Positions 1 to 7,396 of a stretch of DNA of 64,000 bases are shown here, in pieces. A program made the translations under genes and the position numbers. The notes under the pieces were generated by a model. It did no database searches, was not told the DNA's origin, and saw only the letters and a program-made list of their open reading frames with translations. The stretch's first letter is position 1, and each line of letters opens with the position of its first letter. The stretch is from contig NZ_VTWS01000001.1 in NCBI RefSeq assembly GCF_008727875.1, positions 1,240,001 to 1,304,000 on the forward strand. Direction: 5' to 3'. The stretch comes from Larkinella humicola. Its GTDB lineage: Bacteria > Bacteroidota > Bacteroidia > Cytophagales > Spirosomataceae.

Positions 1-517
1 ACCGGTGCCAGACATCCATTTTCACGTCCGGTTTGGTCGCGGCCACCACATCGTAGATGGATGCGGTTTTCAAATCCTGGGGCAGCTTTTTACCGTTATA
101 AATATAGTCGGCATCGTCGATAAGCTGGTATTCGTACCCCGCCTGTGAGCCAATGGCGGGCTTGGGCAGTCGTTCCTCGATGAAATACTTCACCCCGCTG
201 TTGCCGCCTTTGCCCAGTTTCCACTCGAACACCAGCTCGAAATGGCGGTATTTTTTCAGGGTGACAATGTCTCCGGCGTCGCCGGATTCGGCACCATCCT
301 GGAGTTCCCCGCGCAGCTCACCGTCTTTCACAACCCAGCCTTTGGCAGGAAACCGGTCGGCGTAAGCCCCCCGCCAGCCGGTGGTGGTTTTGCCGTCGAA
401 GAGCAATTGCCAACCGGCTTTCTTCTCGGCCGGGCTGAGGGTATTGGCTGGTTGTGCGAGGGCCAGCGATGACAGGCTGATACCAACCGTAATGAGTTTT
501 AGGGCGATTCCATTCAT
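1..517 (-). CDS. DUF1080 (3-keto-disaccharide hydrolase-like) secreted protein, 3' end cut by window edge
   Basis: The frame opens at the ATG at 517-515 and runs 172 codons off the left edge, so the C-terminus is missing. A hydrophobic N-terminal signal peptide ends near residue 22 (LALAQ), so the product is probably periplasmic or surface-associated. Next comes the DUF1080 signature GWQLLFDGKTTTGWRG, and further on GNSGVKYFIEE and DDADYIYNG, all typical of this concanavalin-like fold. Family members include 3-keto-glycoside hydrolases, and in Bacteroidota they are usually encoded near sugar isomerase/epimerase-like TIM barrels, one of which lies at 1546-2385. The gene is divergent from the AraC regulator at 641, with shared AT-rich DNA between. 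The exact substrate cannot be read from the sequence. Confidence 0.85.
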   Translation of the reverse strand, partial: MNGIALKLITVGISLSSLALAQPANTLSPAEKKAGWQLLFDGKTTTGWRGAYADRFPAKGWVVKDGELRGELQDGAESGDAGDIVTLKKYRHFELVFEWKLGKGGNSGVKYFIEERLPKPAIGSQAGYEYQLIDDADYIYNGKKLPQDLKTASIYDVVAATKPDVKMDVWHR

Positions 518-558
518 AGCAGCAAAATTCTGCTATTTAATTTCATTTTTTTGACAGC

Positions 559-588
559 AAATTTGCAAATACTATCACAAAATTTGCA
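559..588. promoter_or_regulatory. Candidate AraC-type operator: two AAATTTGCA direct repeats 21 bp apart
   Basis: The 123-bp divergent region between the DUF1080 gene and the AraC gene carries AAATTTGCA at 559-567 and again at 580-588. The 21-bp centre-to-centre spacing is two helical turns. The first copy lies within the perfect 10-bp palindrome GCAAATTTGC (557-566). AraC-family dimers typically bind direct repeats about 21 bp apart, so this is a plausible site for the neighbouring regulator, controlling itself and the DUF1080 gene. The binding assignment is inference. Confidence 0.45.
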
Positions 589-640
589 TCTTATCCCTTG
601 TTCTGATTAAAACTGCAAATCGTACCTCATTCATCAGCCG

Positions 641-1510
641 ATGCGCCCCGATCGTCTCCTGGTTCCGCAACAACCCCACCGCTCGTTCGACTTACGGCAC
701 GAGCGGCTGCCGTTTTTTACCAATCCGTGGCATTTTCACCCGGAAATCGAATTAAACTTCGTCGTAAACAGTACCGGTATGCGGTTTATCGGACACACCA
801 TCGAGCGGTTTTCCGGCGGTGAAATTGTGTTGCTGGGGTCTAACCTGCCGCACTACTGGAAGAATGATGTGGTGCATCCGGAAGCGGAAAATCCGGCTTC
901 GGCCGAAGCCATTGTCGCCCGGTTTGCGCCCCAGTTTGCGGGCGAACCCTTCTGGGAACTCCCCGAAACCAAACCGATTCAACGGCTCCTCAACCGGGCC
1001 GGCATCGGTCTGAAACTGCTGGAACCGCTTCGGACAGACGTGGCCCGCCAGCTCGTGGCCTTGCTGGAGAACGAAGGGCTGACGCAACTGACCGCCCTGC
1101 TGCACATTCTCGACCAGATTGCCCACTCCGAAGCCGTGCTGCCCATCGCTCCGGGCTACGTTCCCAATCAGCAGGTCACGCGGCAAAGCGAGCGGCTCAG
1201 CCGGGTGATCGGCCACCTCATGCAACAGGTCGAAGCGCCCGTTTCGCTGGTGGAAATCGCCGAATTAGCCAACATGAATCCGGCCGCGTTCTGCCGGTAT
1301 TTCAAATCGCAAATGGGGCAAACCCTTACGCAGTTTGTCACCGATCTGCGCATCCGCTACGCCTGTGACCTCCTGACCCGAACCGACGAAAGCATTACGT
1401 TCATCAGCGAACAGTCTGGTTTTGAGAACATTTCCTATTTTGTCCAGGCGTTTCGAAAGAAGCAGGGCGTTACGCCCGCCCGGTTTCGGCAACGGTTACG
1501 CGGGGTGTAA
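641..1510 (+). CDS. AraC family transcriptional regulator with N-terminal cupin domain
   Basis: A 289-residue protein. The N-terminal part (about 1-150) is cupin-like with the pattern WHFHPEIELNFV and a later GSNLPHYW, as in AraC regulators that sense a small carbohydrate-like ligand. The C-terminal part (about 180-286) has the two helix-turn-helix motifs; the second has the usual FENISYFVQAFRKKQGVTPARFR form. It is transcribed away from the DUF1080 gene and converges with the TIM-barrel gene at 1546, so it probably controls local sugar-degrading genes. It resembles the regulator at 36019-36867 in architecture. The ligand is unknown. Confidence 0.9.
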   Translation: MRPDRLLVPQQPHRSFDLRHERLPFFTNPWHFHPEIELNFVVNSTGMRFIGHTIERFSGGEIVLLGSNLPHYWKNDVVHPEAENPASAEAIVARFAPQFAGEPFWELPETKPIQRLLNRAGIGLKLLEPLRTDVARQLVALLENEGLTQLTALLHILDQIAHSEAVLPIAPGYVPNQQVTRQSERLSRVIGHLMQQVEAPVSLVEIAELANMNPAAFCRYFKSQMGQTLTQFVTDLRIRYACDLLTRTDESITFISEQSGFENISYFVQAFRKKQGVTPARFRQRLRGV

Positions 1511-1545
1511 CCCTTGCCGATCGAACCAATACTGCTTCAGCAGCC

Positions 1546-2385
1546 TTACAGACTTTTCAGGTAGGCGATACTCTGCGGCACCTGGGTGGCAATGCTGGGG
1601 CTCTCATCTTCAATGTAATAGTGTTCGACACCCGCTTTTTTGGCAGCTTTCAGAACGGCCGGCAGGTCGATTTGTCCCGTTCCCAGGGCCACGTCGTTTT
1701 CCACCGGCGTGCCGCCCGACAGGTTGCCGACAATTCCTTTGCGCAGGTCTTTCAGGTGCATCAGCTTGAACCGTTTGCCGTATTTGTTCAACAGAGCAAC
1801 GGGGTCATGGCCCGGAAAAACCGTCCACAGAATGTCCATTTCGAAGCCCACATACTTCGGGTCGGTTTGCTGCACGATGTAATCGAACAGGGTTCCGTTC
1901 TCGTGTTGCTGAAACTCAAATCCGTGGTTGTGGTAACAGAACATGATCCCGAAGTCGTCTTTCAGTTTCTTGCCAATCTGGTTGAAATCGGCGACGGTTT
2001 TCTTGGCCATGTCGAGCGTAAACGGGCCTTCGTGCGGAATCCAGGCCACACGGACAAACTTCGCACCGAGGGTTTTGGCATTCTGGCCCACTTCCTGCGT
2101 TTTGTTGAGCGCATCGGGATACCCCACGCCAAACGACGAACACTTCATGCCGCGCTCATCGAGAAGTTTGTGCAGTTCGGCGGCTGTTTTACCAAACAGA
2201 TTCGAGAACTCCATATCGGTGATTCCCAGCGCCTTGATCGTATCGAGCGTGGCCGCCACGTTTTTCTGAAAACTGTGTCGATACGTATACGACACCATAC
2301 CGGGGGCCTGCGGAAATAGCTTCTTCTGGGCGAAAACCGGCCCCAGGCTAACCAGAAATAACAGAGCGACTATGGTATTTTTCAT
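1546..2385 (-). CDS. Secreted sugar phosphate isomerase/epimerase-like TIM-barrel protein
   Basis: A 279-residue protein with a signal peptide (LVSLGPVFAQ, cleavage near residue 19) followed by a xylose-isomerase-like TIM barrel. Visible family features are CYHNHGFEF (about residue 150), which supplies a metal-binding His, then VGFEMDILWT, LMHLKDL and YYIEDESP near the end, which supply further Asp/His/Glu ligands. Such exported barrels are common in Bacteroidota next to DUF1080 proteins and are thought to act on oxidised or keto sugars; the DUF1080 gene at 1-517 fits that pairing. The reaction is inferred from family only. It is convergent with the AraC gene (35-bp gap) and divergent from 2483. 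Confidence 0.85.
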   Translation of the reverse strand: MKNTIVALLFLVSLGPVFAQKKLFPQAPGMVSYTYRHSFQKNVAATLDTIKALGITDMEFSNLFGKTAAELHKLLDERGMKCSSFGVGYPDALNKTQEVGQNAKTLGAKFVRVAWIPHEGPFTLDMAKKTVADFNQIGKKLKDDFGIMFCYHNHGFEFQQHENGTLFDYIVQQTDPKYVGFEMDILWTVFPGHDPVALLNKYGKRFKLMHLKDLRKGIVGNLSGGTPVENDVALGTGQIDLPAVLKAAKKAGVEHYYIEDESPSIATQVPQSIAYLKSL

Positions 2386-2482
2386 TCGGTGATTGATTGA
2401 GAATGTACGTTTCGGTAAAAAGTCTTGAAAGGCCCCGATTTACTGTTCATATTGCGACCCTAACCACATCGGCAAGACTTTT

Positions 2483-3247
2483 ATGAATACTACGTTTTCC
2501 CTGAAACGCGCCCTCCTTTTGCCGGCGTTCCTGGTAATGGGCATCTTTTCCAGTGCTCTGGCTCAGATTCCCAACGTGACCCGCGACCTGCTGAATCAGG
2601 GGGCTTATTTCCGTGCGTCTAATTACGACATCACCCCTATTTACACGATGGCGGGGCCGGAAGGAAAAATCCTGGGTTACCCCTATCTGGACACCACCTT
2701 TGCCAAAACGACGGTTTTGTTTTACCAGAATATTGCCAAACCGGGCGTTCAACCGATTCAGGAACTGGTTAACGTCCCCGTTCGCTACAACATCACGGCC
2801 AACGACCTCGAATTTCTGATGGACAACCGAACCGTGAAAGCCGTCAGTGGCGAACGCGTGAAACAGTTTACCATAGAACAAAAGGGACAGACGACGACCT
2901 TCATCAATGCAACCGAAGCCGGTGCCCCGGCAGACGTTCGCGGTTTTTTTGAACAGGTGAGCGACGGAAAGCTCAAACTCCTGATTCGCCACCAGATTTA
3001 CGTCAAGAAACCTACCTACAACGTCGCCTTAAGCACCGGATCGAAGGATACCGAATTGATCAAAGAGGCCATCTGGTATACCAGCGATGGCAAAACGCTC
3101 ACCAAATTCACCCCAGGCCGCAAAGGATTGTTGAGTATCATGCAAGACAAGGAAGACACCATCAATGTGTATTTGAAGGAGAAAAAACCGGATTTAAAAA
3201 CCCGAACGGCCTTGATGGACGTATTTGCGTACTACAATTCACTGTAA
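2483..3247 (+). CDS. Secreted protein of unknown function (254 aa)
   Basis: I do not recognise a family. The N-terminus is a clear signal peptide (hydrophobic from about residue 8, ending SSALAQ near 27). The mature part is soluble-looking, about 225 residues, with no Cys motif and mixed alpha/beta character; it begins IPNVTRDLLNQGAYFRASNY and ends MDVFAYYNSL. Plain secreted proteins of this kind are common in Cytophagales. It is divergent from the TIM-barrel gene and 84 bp before the glycosylasparaginase gene, which could be cotranscribed. Coding character is supported by the long frame, the signal peptide and ordinary codon use. Confidence 0.75.
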   Translation: MNTTFSLKRALLLPAFLVMGIFSSALAQIPNVTRDLLNQGAYFRASNYDITPIYTMAGPEGKILGYPYLDTTFAKTTVLFYQNIAKPGVQPIQELVNVPVRYNITANDLEFLMDNRTVKAVSGERVKQFTIEQKGQTTTFINATEAGAPADVRGFFEQVSDGKLKLLIRHQIYVKKPTYNVALSTGSKDTELIKEAIWYTSDGKTLTKFTPGRKGLLSIMQDKEDTINVYLKEKKPDLKTRTALMDVFAYYNSL

Positions 3248-3273
3248 AGGACGGGCCGTCGGTTTTTTGAAAC

Positions 3274-3280
3274 TACTTTG
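3274..3280 (+). promoter_or_regulatory. Near-match Bacteroidota -7 element (TACTTTG)
   Basis: TACTTTG lies 52 bp before the ATG at 3332. It is one base shorter than the TAnnTTTG consensus, so it is a weak candidate. If used, the upstream TTG at 3278 cannot be the start of the downstream gene. Confidence 0.3.
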
Positions 3281-3331
3281 CTGTTAACTTGCAGCCCAGT
3301 TTCACCTTCATTGACATTTCTTCATTTTAGT

Positions 3332-4375
3332 ATGAAAAGCCGGCGTTCGTTTCTCCGTTTGGGAGCTTTATTTCCACTGTCTCATTTCAGCCTGAAGAGC
3401 CTGCCGGGTTTAACGGGTAGTCGAATCGCGGGCCAGCCCCTGGTGGTTTCTACCTGGGACAGTGGCACCATTGCCAATGGCGGAGCCTGGCCGGTGCTGC
3501 AACGTGGCGGCAAAGCCATCGACGCTGTGGAGCAGGCCGGTATTGCGATTGAAAACGACATCAATTGCTGCGTCGGACTGGGTGGCAATCCCGACCGCGA
3601 TGGTCGCGTTACCCTCGACTCCTGCATCATGGATGACCGGTTCAACTGCGGTTCCGTGGCGTTTCTGGAACGAATCAAACACCCGGTTTCGGTTGCCCGG
3701 AAAGTAATGGACACGACGCCCCACGTCATGCTGGTTGGCGAAGGCGCACAGCAATTTGCGGTGGCCAACGGTTTTGCGCTCGAACCCGGCACCTTATCCG
3801 CCGATGCCGACAAGACTTACCGGAAATGGCTCGAAAAATCCGAGTACAAACCCATCATCAACGTCGAAAACCAAAAACCGTCTCCTTCCAAAAGTAAAAA
3901 GGCTTTCGCACCCAACAAACTAGAGGACGGAACGCCCAATCACGACACCATGGGAACCGTGGCCCTCGATGCGGCCGGAAACCTGTCGGGGATGTGTACA
4001 ACCAGCGGCATGGGCTTCAAAATGCGGGGGCGCGTCGGCGATTCGCCGATTATCGGCGCGGGCTTGTATGTCGATAATGAAGTGGGTGCCGTTACCTGCT
4101 CGGGTCAGGGCGAAGAAGTGATCCGGATGTGTGGTTCGCACCTGGTCGTTGAGTTCATGCGCCAGGGAATGAACCCCAAAGAAGCCTGTCGGCGGGCGGT
4201 CGAACGAATCATCAAACGCGACCCTGTGAAGGCGAAAGACTTTCAGGTCGGTTTCATCGCCCTGAACCGTCGGGGCGAGGTGGGAGCATTTTCGGTACAG
4301 AAAGGATTCAGCTATACGGTCACTTCCGCCACCGTTCAGAACAAAGTGTACAAAGCCGAAAGCTATTTTAGCTGA
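3332..4375 (+). CDS. Isoaspartyl peptidase / N4-(beta-N-acetylglucosaminyl)-L-asparaginase (Ntn hydrolase), Tat-exported
   Basis: A 347-residue glycosylasparaginase-type enzyme, which cleaves the Asn-GlcNAc bond or beta-aspartyl peptides. The ATG at 3332 is chosen because it directly precedes a twin-arginine signal (SRRSFLRLGAL); the longer frame from TTG 3278 adds unrelated residues. The family begins around VVSTWDSGTIANGGAW and includes CVGLGGNPDRDGRVTLD. The autocleavage site is in NHDTMGTVALD, where Thr206 becomes the nucleophile of the beta chain, followed by GMCTTSGMGFKMRGRVGDSP, the substrate-binding stretch. Length and residue order match the active family. Its likely role is periplasmic degradation of N-glycoprotein remnants. 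No operon partner beyond 2483 is evident. Confidence 0.93.
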   Translation: MKSRRSFLRLGALFPLSHFSLKSLPGLTGSRIAGQPLVVSTWDSGTIANGGAWPVLQRGGKAIDAVEQAGIAIENDINCCVGLGGNPDRDGRVTLDSCIMDDRFNCGSVAFLERIKHPVSVARKVMDTTPHVMLVGEGAQQFAVANGFALEPGTLSADADKTYRKWLEKSEYKPIINVENQKPSPSKSKKAFAPNKLEDGTPNHDTMGTVALDAAGNLSGMCTTSGMGFKMRGRVGDSPIIGAGLYVDNEVGAVTCSGQGEEVIRMCGSHLVVEFMRQGMNPKEACRRAVERIIKRDPVKAKDFQVGFIALNRRGEVGAFSVQKGFSYTVTSATVQNKVYKAESYFS

Positions 4376-4462
4376 TTCCGGGCCAACGTCCGCTCCGGGA
4401 AACCGCTTTCGGCAAATCCGCCGATCTTGTGGTAATGGCGGCTATGCGGTGCGTTTTTTTCG

Positions 4463-4470
4463 TACCTTTG
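4463..4470 (+). promoter_or_regulatory. -7 promoter element TACCTTTG for hisG
   Basis: TACCTTTG matches the Bacteroidota -7 consensus TAnnTTTG exactly. Transcription would begin near 4475, downstream of the in-frame ATG at 4429, which supports GTG 4498 as the hisG start. No clear -33 TTG element is visible at the usual distance. Confidence 0.55.
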
Positions 4471-4497
4471 CGCTTTCAAATCCAGACCCGATTCAAA

Positions 4498-5358
4498 GTG
4501 TCTTCTATCCTTCGTATTGCATTACAAAAGTCCGGGCGGCTGAGCGAGGATTCGTACCAGTTGTTCAAAGAGTGTGGCATCCGCTTCGACTACGGCACCG
4601 GCAAGTTGAAATCCGTTTCATCGAATTTCCCCGCCGAATTTCTTTTCCTGCGCGACGATGATATTCCGGGTTACGTCGAAGACGGCGTAGCTGATCTGGG
4701 CATCGTCGGTGAAAACGTGGCCGTCGAATCAGCCCGCAACATCGACACCGTTCATCGGCTCGGTTTTTCCAAATGCCGCCTGTCGCTCGCCATTCCCCGC
4801 GGAAACGAGTGGAACGGCATTCAGGATTTGAGCGGTAAAAACATCGCGACTTCGTATCCCCTCATTCTGGGAAATTACCTGCGCGATCAGAACATTTCGG
4901 CGGATATTCATGTCATCAGCGGTTCCGTTGAAATTGCGCCGGGCATTGGTCTGGCCGAAGCCATCTGCGACATTGTCAGTTCCGGAAGTACGCTGTTGAG
5001 CAACGGATTGAAAGAAGTGGAGGTTATTTTCCGCTCCGAAGCCATCCTGATTGCCCGCTCCACGCTGGAGACTGAAAAGCAGAGTCTGCTGGACAAACTG
5101 CTGTTCCGGATCAAAGCCGTTCAGGCTGCCAAGAACAACAAATACATTGTGTTGAACGCGCCGAATGCGGCCCTGGATCAGATCAAATCGCTGTTGCCGG
5201 GCATGAAAAGCCCCACGGTGACGCCCCTGGCGACCGAAGGCTGGAGTTCGGTGCATTCGGTCATCAACGAAAACGATTTCTGGGAAAACATCGAAGCCAT
5301 CCGTTCCGCCGGGGCGCAGGGCATTCTGGTGATTCCCATCGAAAAAATGATTTATTGA
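4498..5358 (+). CDS. hisG: ATP phosphoribosyltransferase, long form (HisG)
   Basis: HisG catalyses the first step of histidine synthesis, joining ATP and PRPP. From GTG 4498 the protein has 286 residues, typical of the long form with a C-terminal regulatory ACT-like domain. It begins VSSILRIALQKSGRLSEDSY, as in Bacteroidota HisG. The periplasmic-binding-like catalytic part includes FLFLRDDDIPGYVEDG, DLGIVGENV and the PRPP loop region EAICDIVSSGSTL (about residue 165). The C-terminal region (about 215-286) contains GMKSPTVTPLATEGWSSVHS. The upstream ATG at 4429 adds residues unlike the family and lies before the promoter at 4463. hisD follows after a 92-bp gap that contains a long hairpin. Confidence 0.95.
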   Translation: MSSILRIALQKSGRLSEDSYQLFKECGIRFDYGTGKLKSVSSNFPAEFLFLRDDDIPGYVEDGVADLGIVGENVAVESARNIDTVHRLGFSKCRLSLAIPRGNEWNGIQDLSGKNIATSYPLILGNYLRDQNISADIHVISGSVEIAPGIGLAEAICDIVSSGSTLLSNGLKEVEVIFRSEAILIARSTLETEKQSLLDKLLFRIKAVQAAKNNKYIVLNAPNAALDQIKSLLPGMKSPTVTPLATEGWSSVHSVINENDFWENIEAIRSAGAQGILVIPIEKMIY

Positions 5359-5364
5359 TTGGTA

Positions 5365-5445
5365 GACAAGAGAGGATAGACAAGAGAGAAAAGACGTTTC
5401 TGCGTTTGCTTTTTGTCTTTATTCTCTTGTCTATCCTCTCCTGTC
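5365..5445. repeat. Long inverted repeat between hisG and hisD (23-bp arms)
   Basis: Arms 5365-5387 and 5423-5445 are complementary at 22 of 23 positions, with a 35-nt loop that itself contains AAAGAC/GTCTTT. Each arm holds the short direct repeat GACAAGAGA or GACAGGAGA. The right arm ends 5 nt before the hisD ATG, so if transcribed the hairpin would sit right at the hisD initiation region. Its role is unknown. Confidence 0.85.
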
Positions 5446-5450
5446 TCCTC

Positions 5451-6719
5451 ATGAAAATCCTTTCTTTTCCTCCTCGCACCGACTGGCCCGCGCTGCTGGC
5501 CCGGCCGGTGCAGTCTACCGAAACGATTGAAAAAGCGGTTGCCCCCATTCTGGAACAAGTTCGGACGCAGGGTGATCAGGCGCTGGCGGAACTGTCGCTG
5601 AAATTTGACAAAATCGCCTACACCGGTTTGCCCTTCCAGCCCGGCGACCTCGCAGCCGCCGAAAGCCAGCTTTCCGAGGAACTGAAAACCGCCATTCAAC
5701 AGGCCTACCAGAATATCAGGACGTTTCACGAAGCACAGCGGCAACCGGTCGAAAAGATCGAAACCATGCCGGGCGTCACCTGCTGGCGTCGGAGTGTGGG
5801 CATCGAGAAGGTCGGGCTGTACATTCCGGGCGGAACCGCTCCCTTGTTCAGCACGGTATTGATGCTGGGAATTCCGGCCCAACTGGCGGGCTGTAAGGAG
5901 ATTATTCTTTGTACACCCAGCGATCACCCGGCGATTCTGTATGCCGCTCAACTGGTGGGCGTAACCCAACTCTTCCGGATTGGCGGGGCGCAGGCCATTG
6001 CCGCGATGGCCTATGGAACAGCCTCGATTCCGAAAGTGTACAAGATTTTTGGACCGGGAAACCAATACGTGACGGCAGCGAAAATGCTGGTTGCGAAAGA
6101 AGGCATGGCCATCGACATGCCCGCGGGGCCATCGGAAGTAGCGGTTTATGCCGACGACACCGCCGTTCCGGCTTTCGTGGCCGCCGATCTGCTGTCGCAG
6201 GCCGAACACGGTGCCGACAGCCAGGTGTTACTGGTCTCTACGAGTAAAAAAATGGTAACGACGGTCAATTTGGCGTTAACGACGCAACTGGAACGACTGC
6301 CCCGGCGCGACCTGGCCGCCAAAGCCATCGAAAACAGCAAAGCCATTCTGGTTGAAACCCAGCAGGACGCCATCGATCTGCTGAACGATTATGCCGCTGA
6401 GCACTTGATTCTGAGCATTGAAAACGCCGAAGCCGTGGCCGAACGGATTACCAATGCCGGGTCGATTTTTCTGGGTAACTTCACCCCCGAATCCGCGGGT
6501 GATTACGCGTCCGGCACGAACCACACCCTGCCGACCAACGGTTTTGCCCGCGCCTACAGCGGGGTTTCGCTCGATAGTTTCGTCAAGAAAATTACGGTTC
6601 AGCACATTTCATCGGAAGGCATTCGCAACCTCGGACCCACGATTGAGGCCATGGCCGAAGCTGAATCGTTACTGGCCCACAAGCGCGCGGTGAGTCTGCG
6701 GCTGGCGAGTCTGGAATGA
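5451..6719 (+). CDS. hisD: Histidinol dehydrogenase (HisD)
   Basis: A 422-residue enzyme catalysing the last two oxidations to L-histidine with NAD and zinc. The ATG at 5451 (MKILSFPPRTDW) is chosen; the open frame upstream to 5355 is the translated right arm of the hairpin (LLFVFILLSILSCLL) and not HisD-like. Visible motifs are VGLYIPGGTAPLFSTV, the nucleotide-binding GPGNQYVTAAKMLVAKEG, PAGPSEVAVYADD, the zinc-ligand stretch LLSQAEHGADSQ, the AAEHLIL region, and the C-terminal GTNHTLPTNGFARAYSGVS and VQHISSEG. All match an active enzyme of normal length. It is followed after 44 bp by the toxin-antitoxin pair rather than directly by hisC. Confidence 0.96.
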   Translation: MKILSFPPRTDWPALLARPVQSTETIEKAVAPILEQVRTQGDQALAELSLKFDKIAYTGLPFQPGDLAAAESQLSEELKTAIQQAYQNIRTFHEAQRQPVEKIETMPGVTCWRRSVGIEKVGLYIPGGTAPLFSTVLMLGIPAQLAGCKEIILCTPSDHPAILYAAQLVGVTQLFRIGGAQAIAAMAYGTASIPKVYKIFGPGNQYVTAAKMLVAKEGMAIDMPAGPSEVAVYADDTAVPAFVAADLLSQAEHGADSQVLLVSTSKKMVTTVNLALTTQLERLPRRDLAAKAIENSKAILVETQQDAIDLLNDYAAEHLILSIENAEAVAERITNAGSIFLGNFTPESAGDYASGTNHTLPTNGFARAYSGVSLDSFVKKITVQHISSEGIRNLGPTIEAMAEAESLLAHKRAVSLRLASLE

Positions 6720-6731
6720 TCTAATTCGCCC

Positions 6732-6739
6732 TAATTTTG
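6732..6739 (+). promoter_or_regulatory. -7 promoter element TAATTTTG for the toxin-antitoxin pair
   Basis: TAATTTTG fits TAnnTTTG exactly, 24 bp before the ATG at 6764 and 13 bp after the hisD stop. It suggests the inserted gene pair, and perhaps hisC behind it, has its own promoter. No convincing -33 element was found. Confidence 0.5.
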
Positions 6740-6763
6740 TTATCTTGCTAAAAAGATGTGGTG

Positions 6764-7009
6764 ATGGAACAATTAACAATTGAGATAGCAACTCCTGAGG
6801 ATAAAGAATTACTTCTCGCACTTTTACCCAAATTGAATGCACGGGTAGTAAACAAAATGCAGCCACAGCCGGGTGATTCTAAATTATCTTTTGTTGAAAT
6901 CGCAGAACAAATTGCGGCAAAAGGCGGAATAACCTCCATGGGTGACCCATCAGAATGGCAGCGCGAAATCCGAAGTTGGGATCGGGAACTTGATGGTCGC
7001 AAGGAATGA
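6764..7009 (+). CDS. Putative antitoxin of a PIN-domain toxin-antitoxin pair
   Basis: An 81-residue protein starting MEQLTIEIATPEDKELL (ATG 6764; an in-frame GTG at 6758 adds two residues). It is helical, charged and rich in Glu/Lys, with LLPKLNARVV in the middle and a polar C-terminus ending RELDGRKE, the size and form of antitoxins encoded before VapC-like toxins in Bacteroidota. Its stop overlaps the toxin ATG by 4 bp (ATGA), giving translational coupling. The first half would be the regulatory domain and the C-terminus would neutralise the toxin; this is inferred from context because I cannot assign a named DNA-binding fold. It is noticeably more AT-rich than the flanking his genes. Confidence 0.75.
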   Translation: MEQLTIEIATPEDKELLLALLPKLNARVVNKMQPQPGDSKLSFVEIAEQIAAKGGITSMGDPSEWQREIRSWDRELDGRKE

Positions 7010-7380
7010 TACTGGATAGCAATATTCTGATCTACTTTGCCAATCCTGGTTTTGACACCTTACGGGCTTATTTAAAGGAAAGGCAAAACACAAGTTATGT
7101 TTCGTTAATTTCTACACTGGAGGTTTTAGGATACCACAGACTCAAGCCAACCGATAGGATTGAACTGGAACGTCTACTGGATGCAGCATCAATTTTTCCT
7201 ATAACAGACGCCATCATCACCGAAGCCATCCGTTTACGGCAACAGCGCAAACGCTCTCTGGCCGATTCCATCATTGCTGCGACGGCTTTGGTGTATAATT
7301 TACCCGTTTTAACGAATAATACCGCCGACTTCGAAGACATATCGGGTCTACAGGTAATTTCCTTACAATCGATTACGTAA
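7006..7380 (+). CDS. PIN-domain ribonuclease toxin (VapC-like)
   Basis: A 124-residue PIN domain, the usual length of VapC-type toxins that cleave RNA using a metal held by acidic residues. It starts MILDSNILIYF, giving Asp4. Glu39 lies in STLEVLGYH, Asp87 in LADSIIAATA and Asp108 in NNTADFEDI, so the set of PIN acidic residues is complete and the enzyme looks active. It overlaps the antitoxin by 4 bp. The pair lies between hisD and hisC, which are normally adjacent in Bacteroidota, and hisC begins 16 bp after the toxin stop, so read-through expression is likely. Base composition is lower in GC than the his genes, suggesting acquisition by transfer. Confidence 0.9.
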   Translation: MILDSNILIYFANPGFDTLRAYLKERQNTSYVSLISTLEVLGYHRLKPTDRIELERLLDAASIFPITDAIITEAIRLRQQRKRSLADSIIAATALVYNLPVLTNNTADFEDISGLQVISLQSIT

Positions 7381-7396
7381 GTATTTTTTTGATTTT

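Noticed and set aside
4429-4497. ATG start for hisG at 4429
   Set aside because: The TACCTTTG promoter element lies downstream of it and the extra 23 residues do not resemble HisG.
5352-6209. 285-codon minus-strand frame opposite hisD
   Set aside because: It is the complement of hisD's codon pattern, lacks any family motif, and hisD matches its family throughout.
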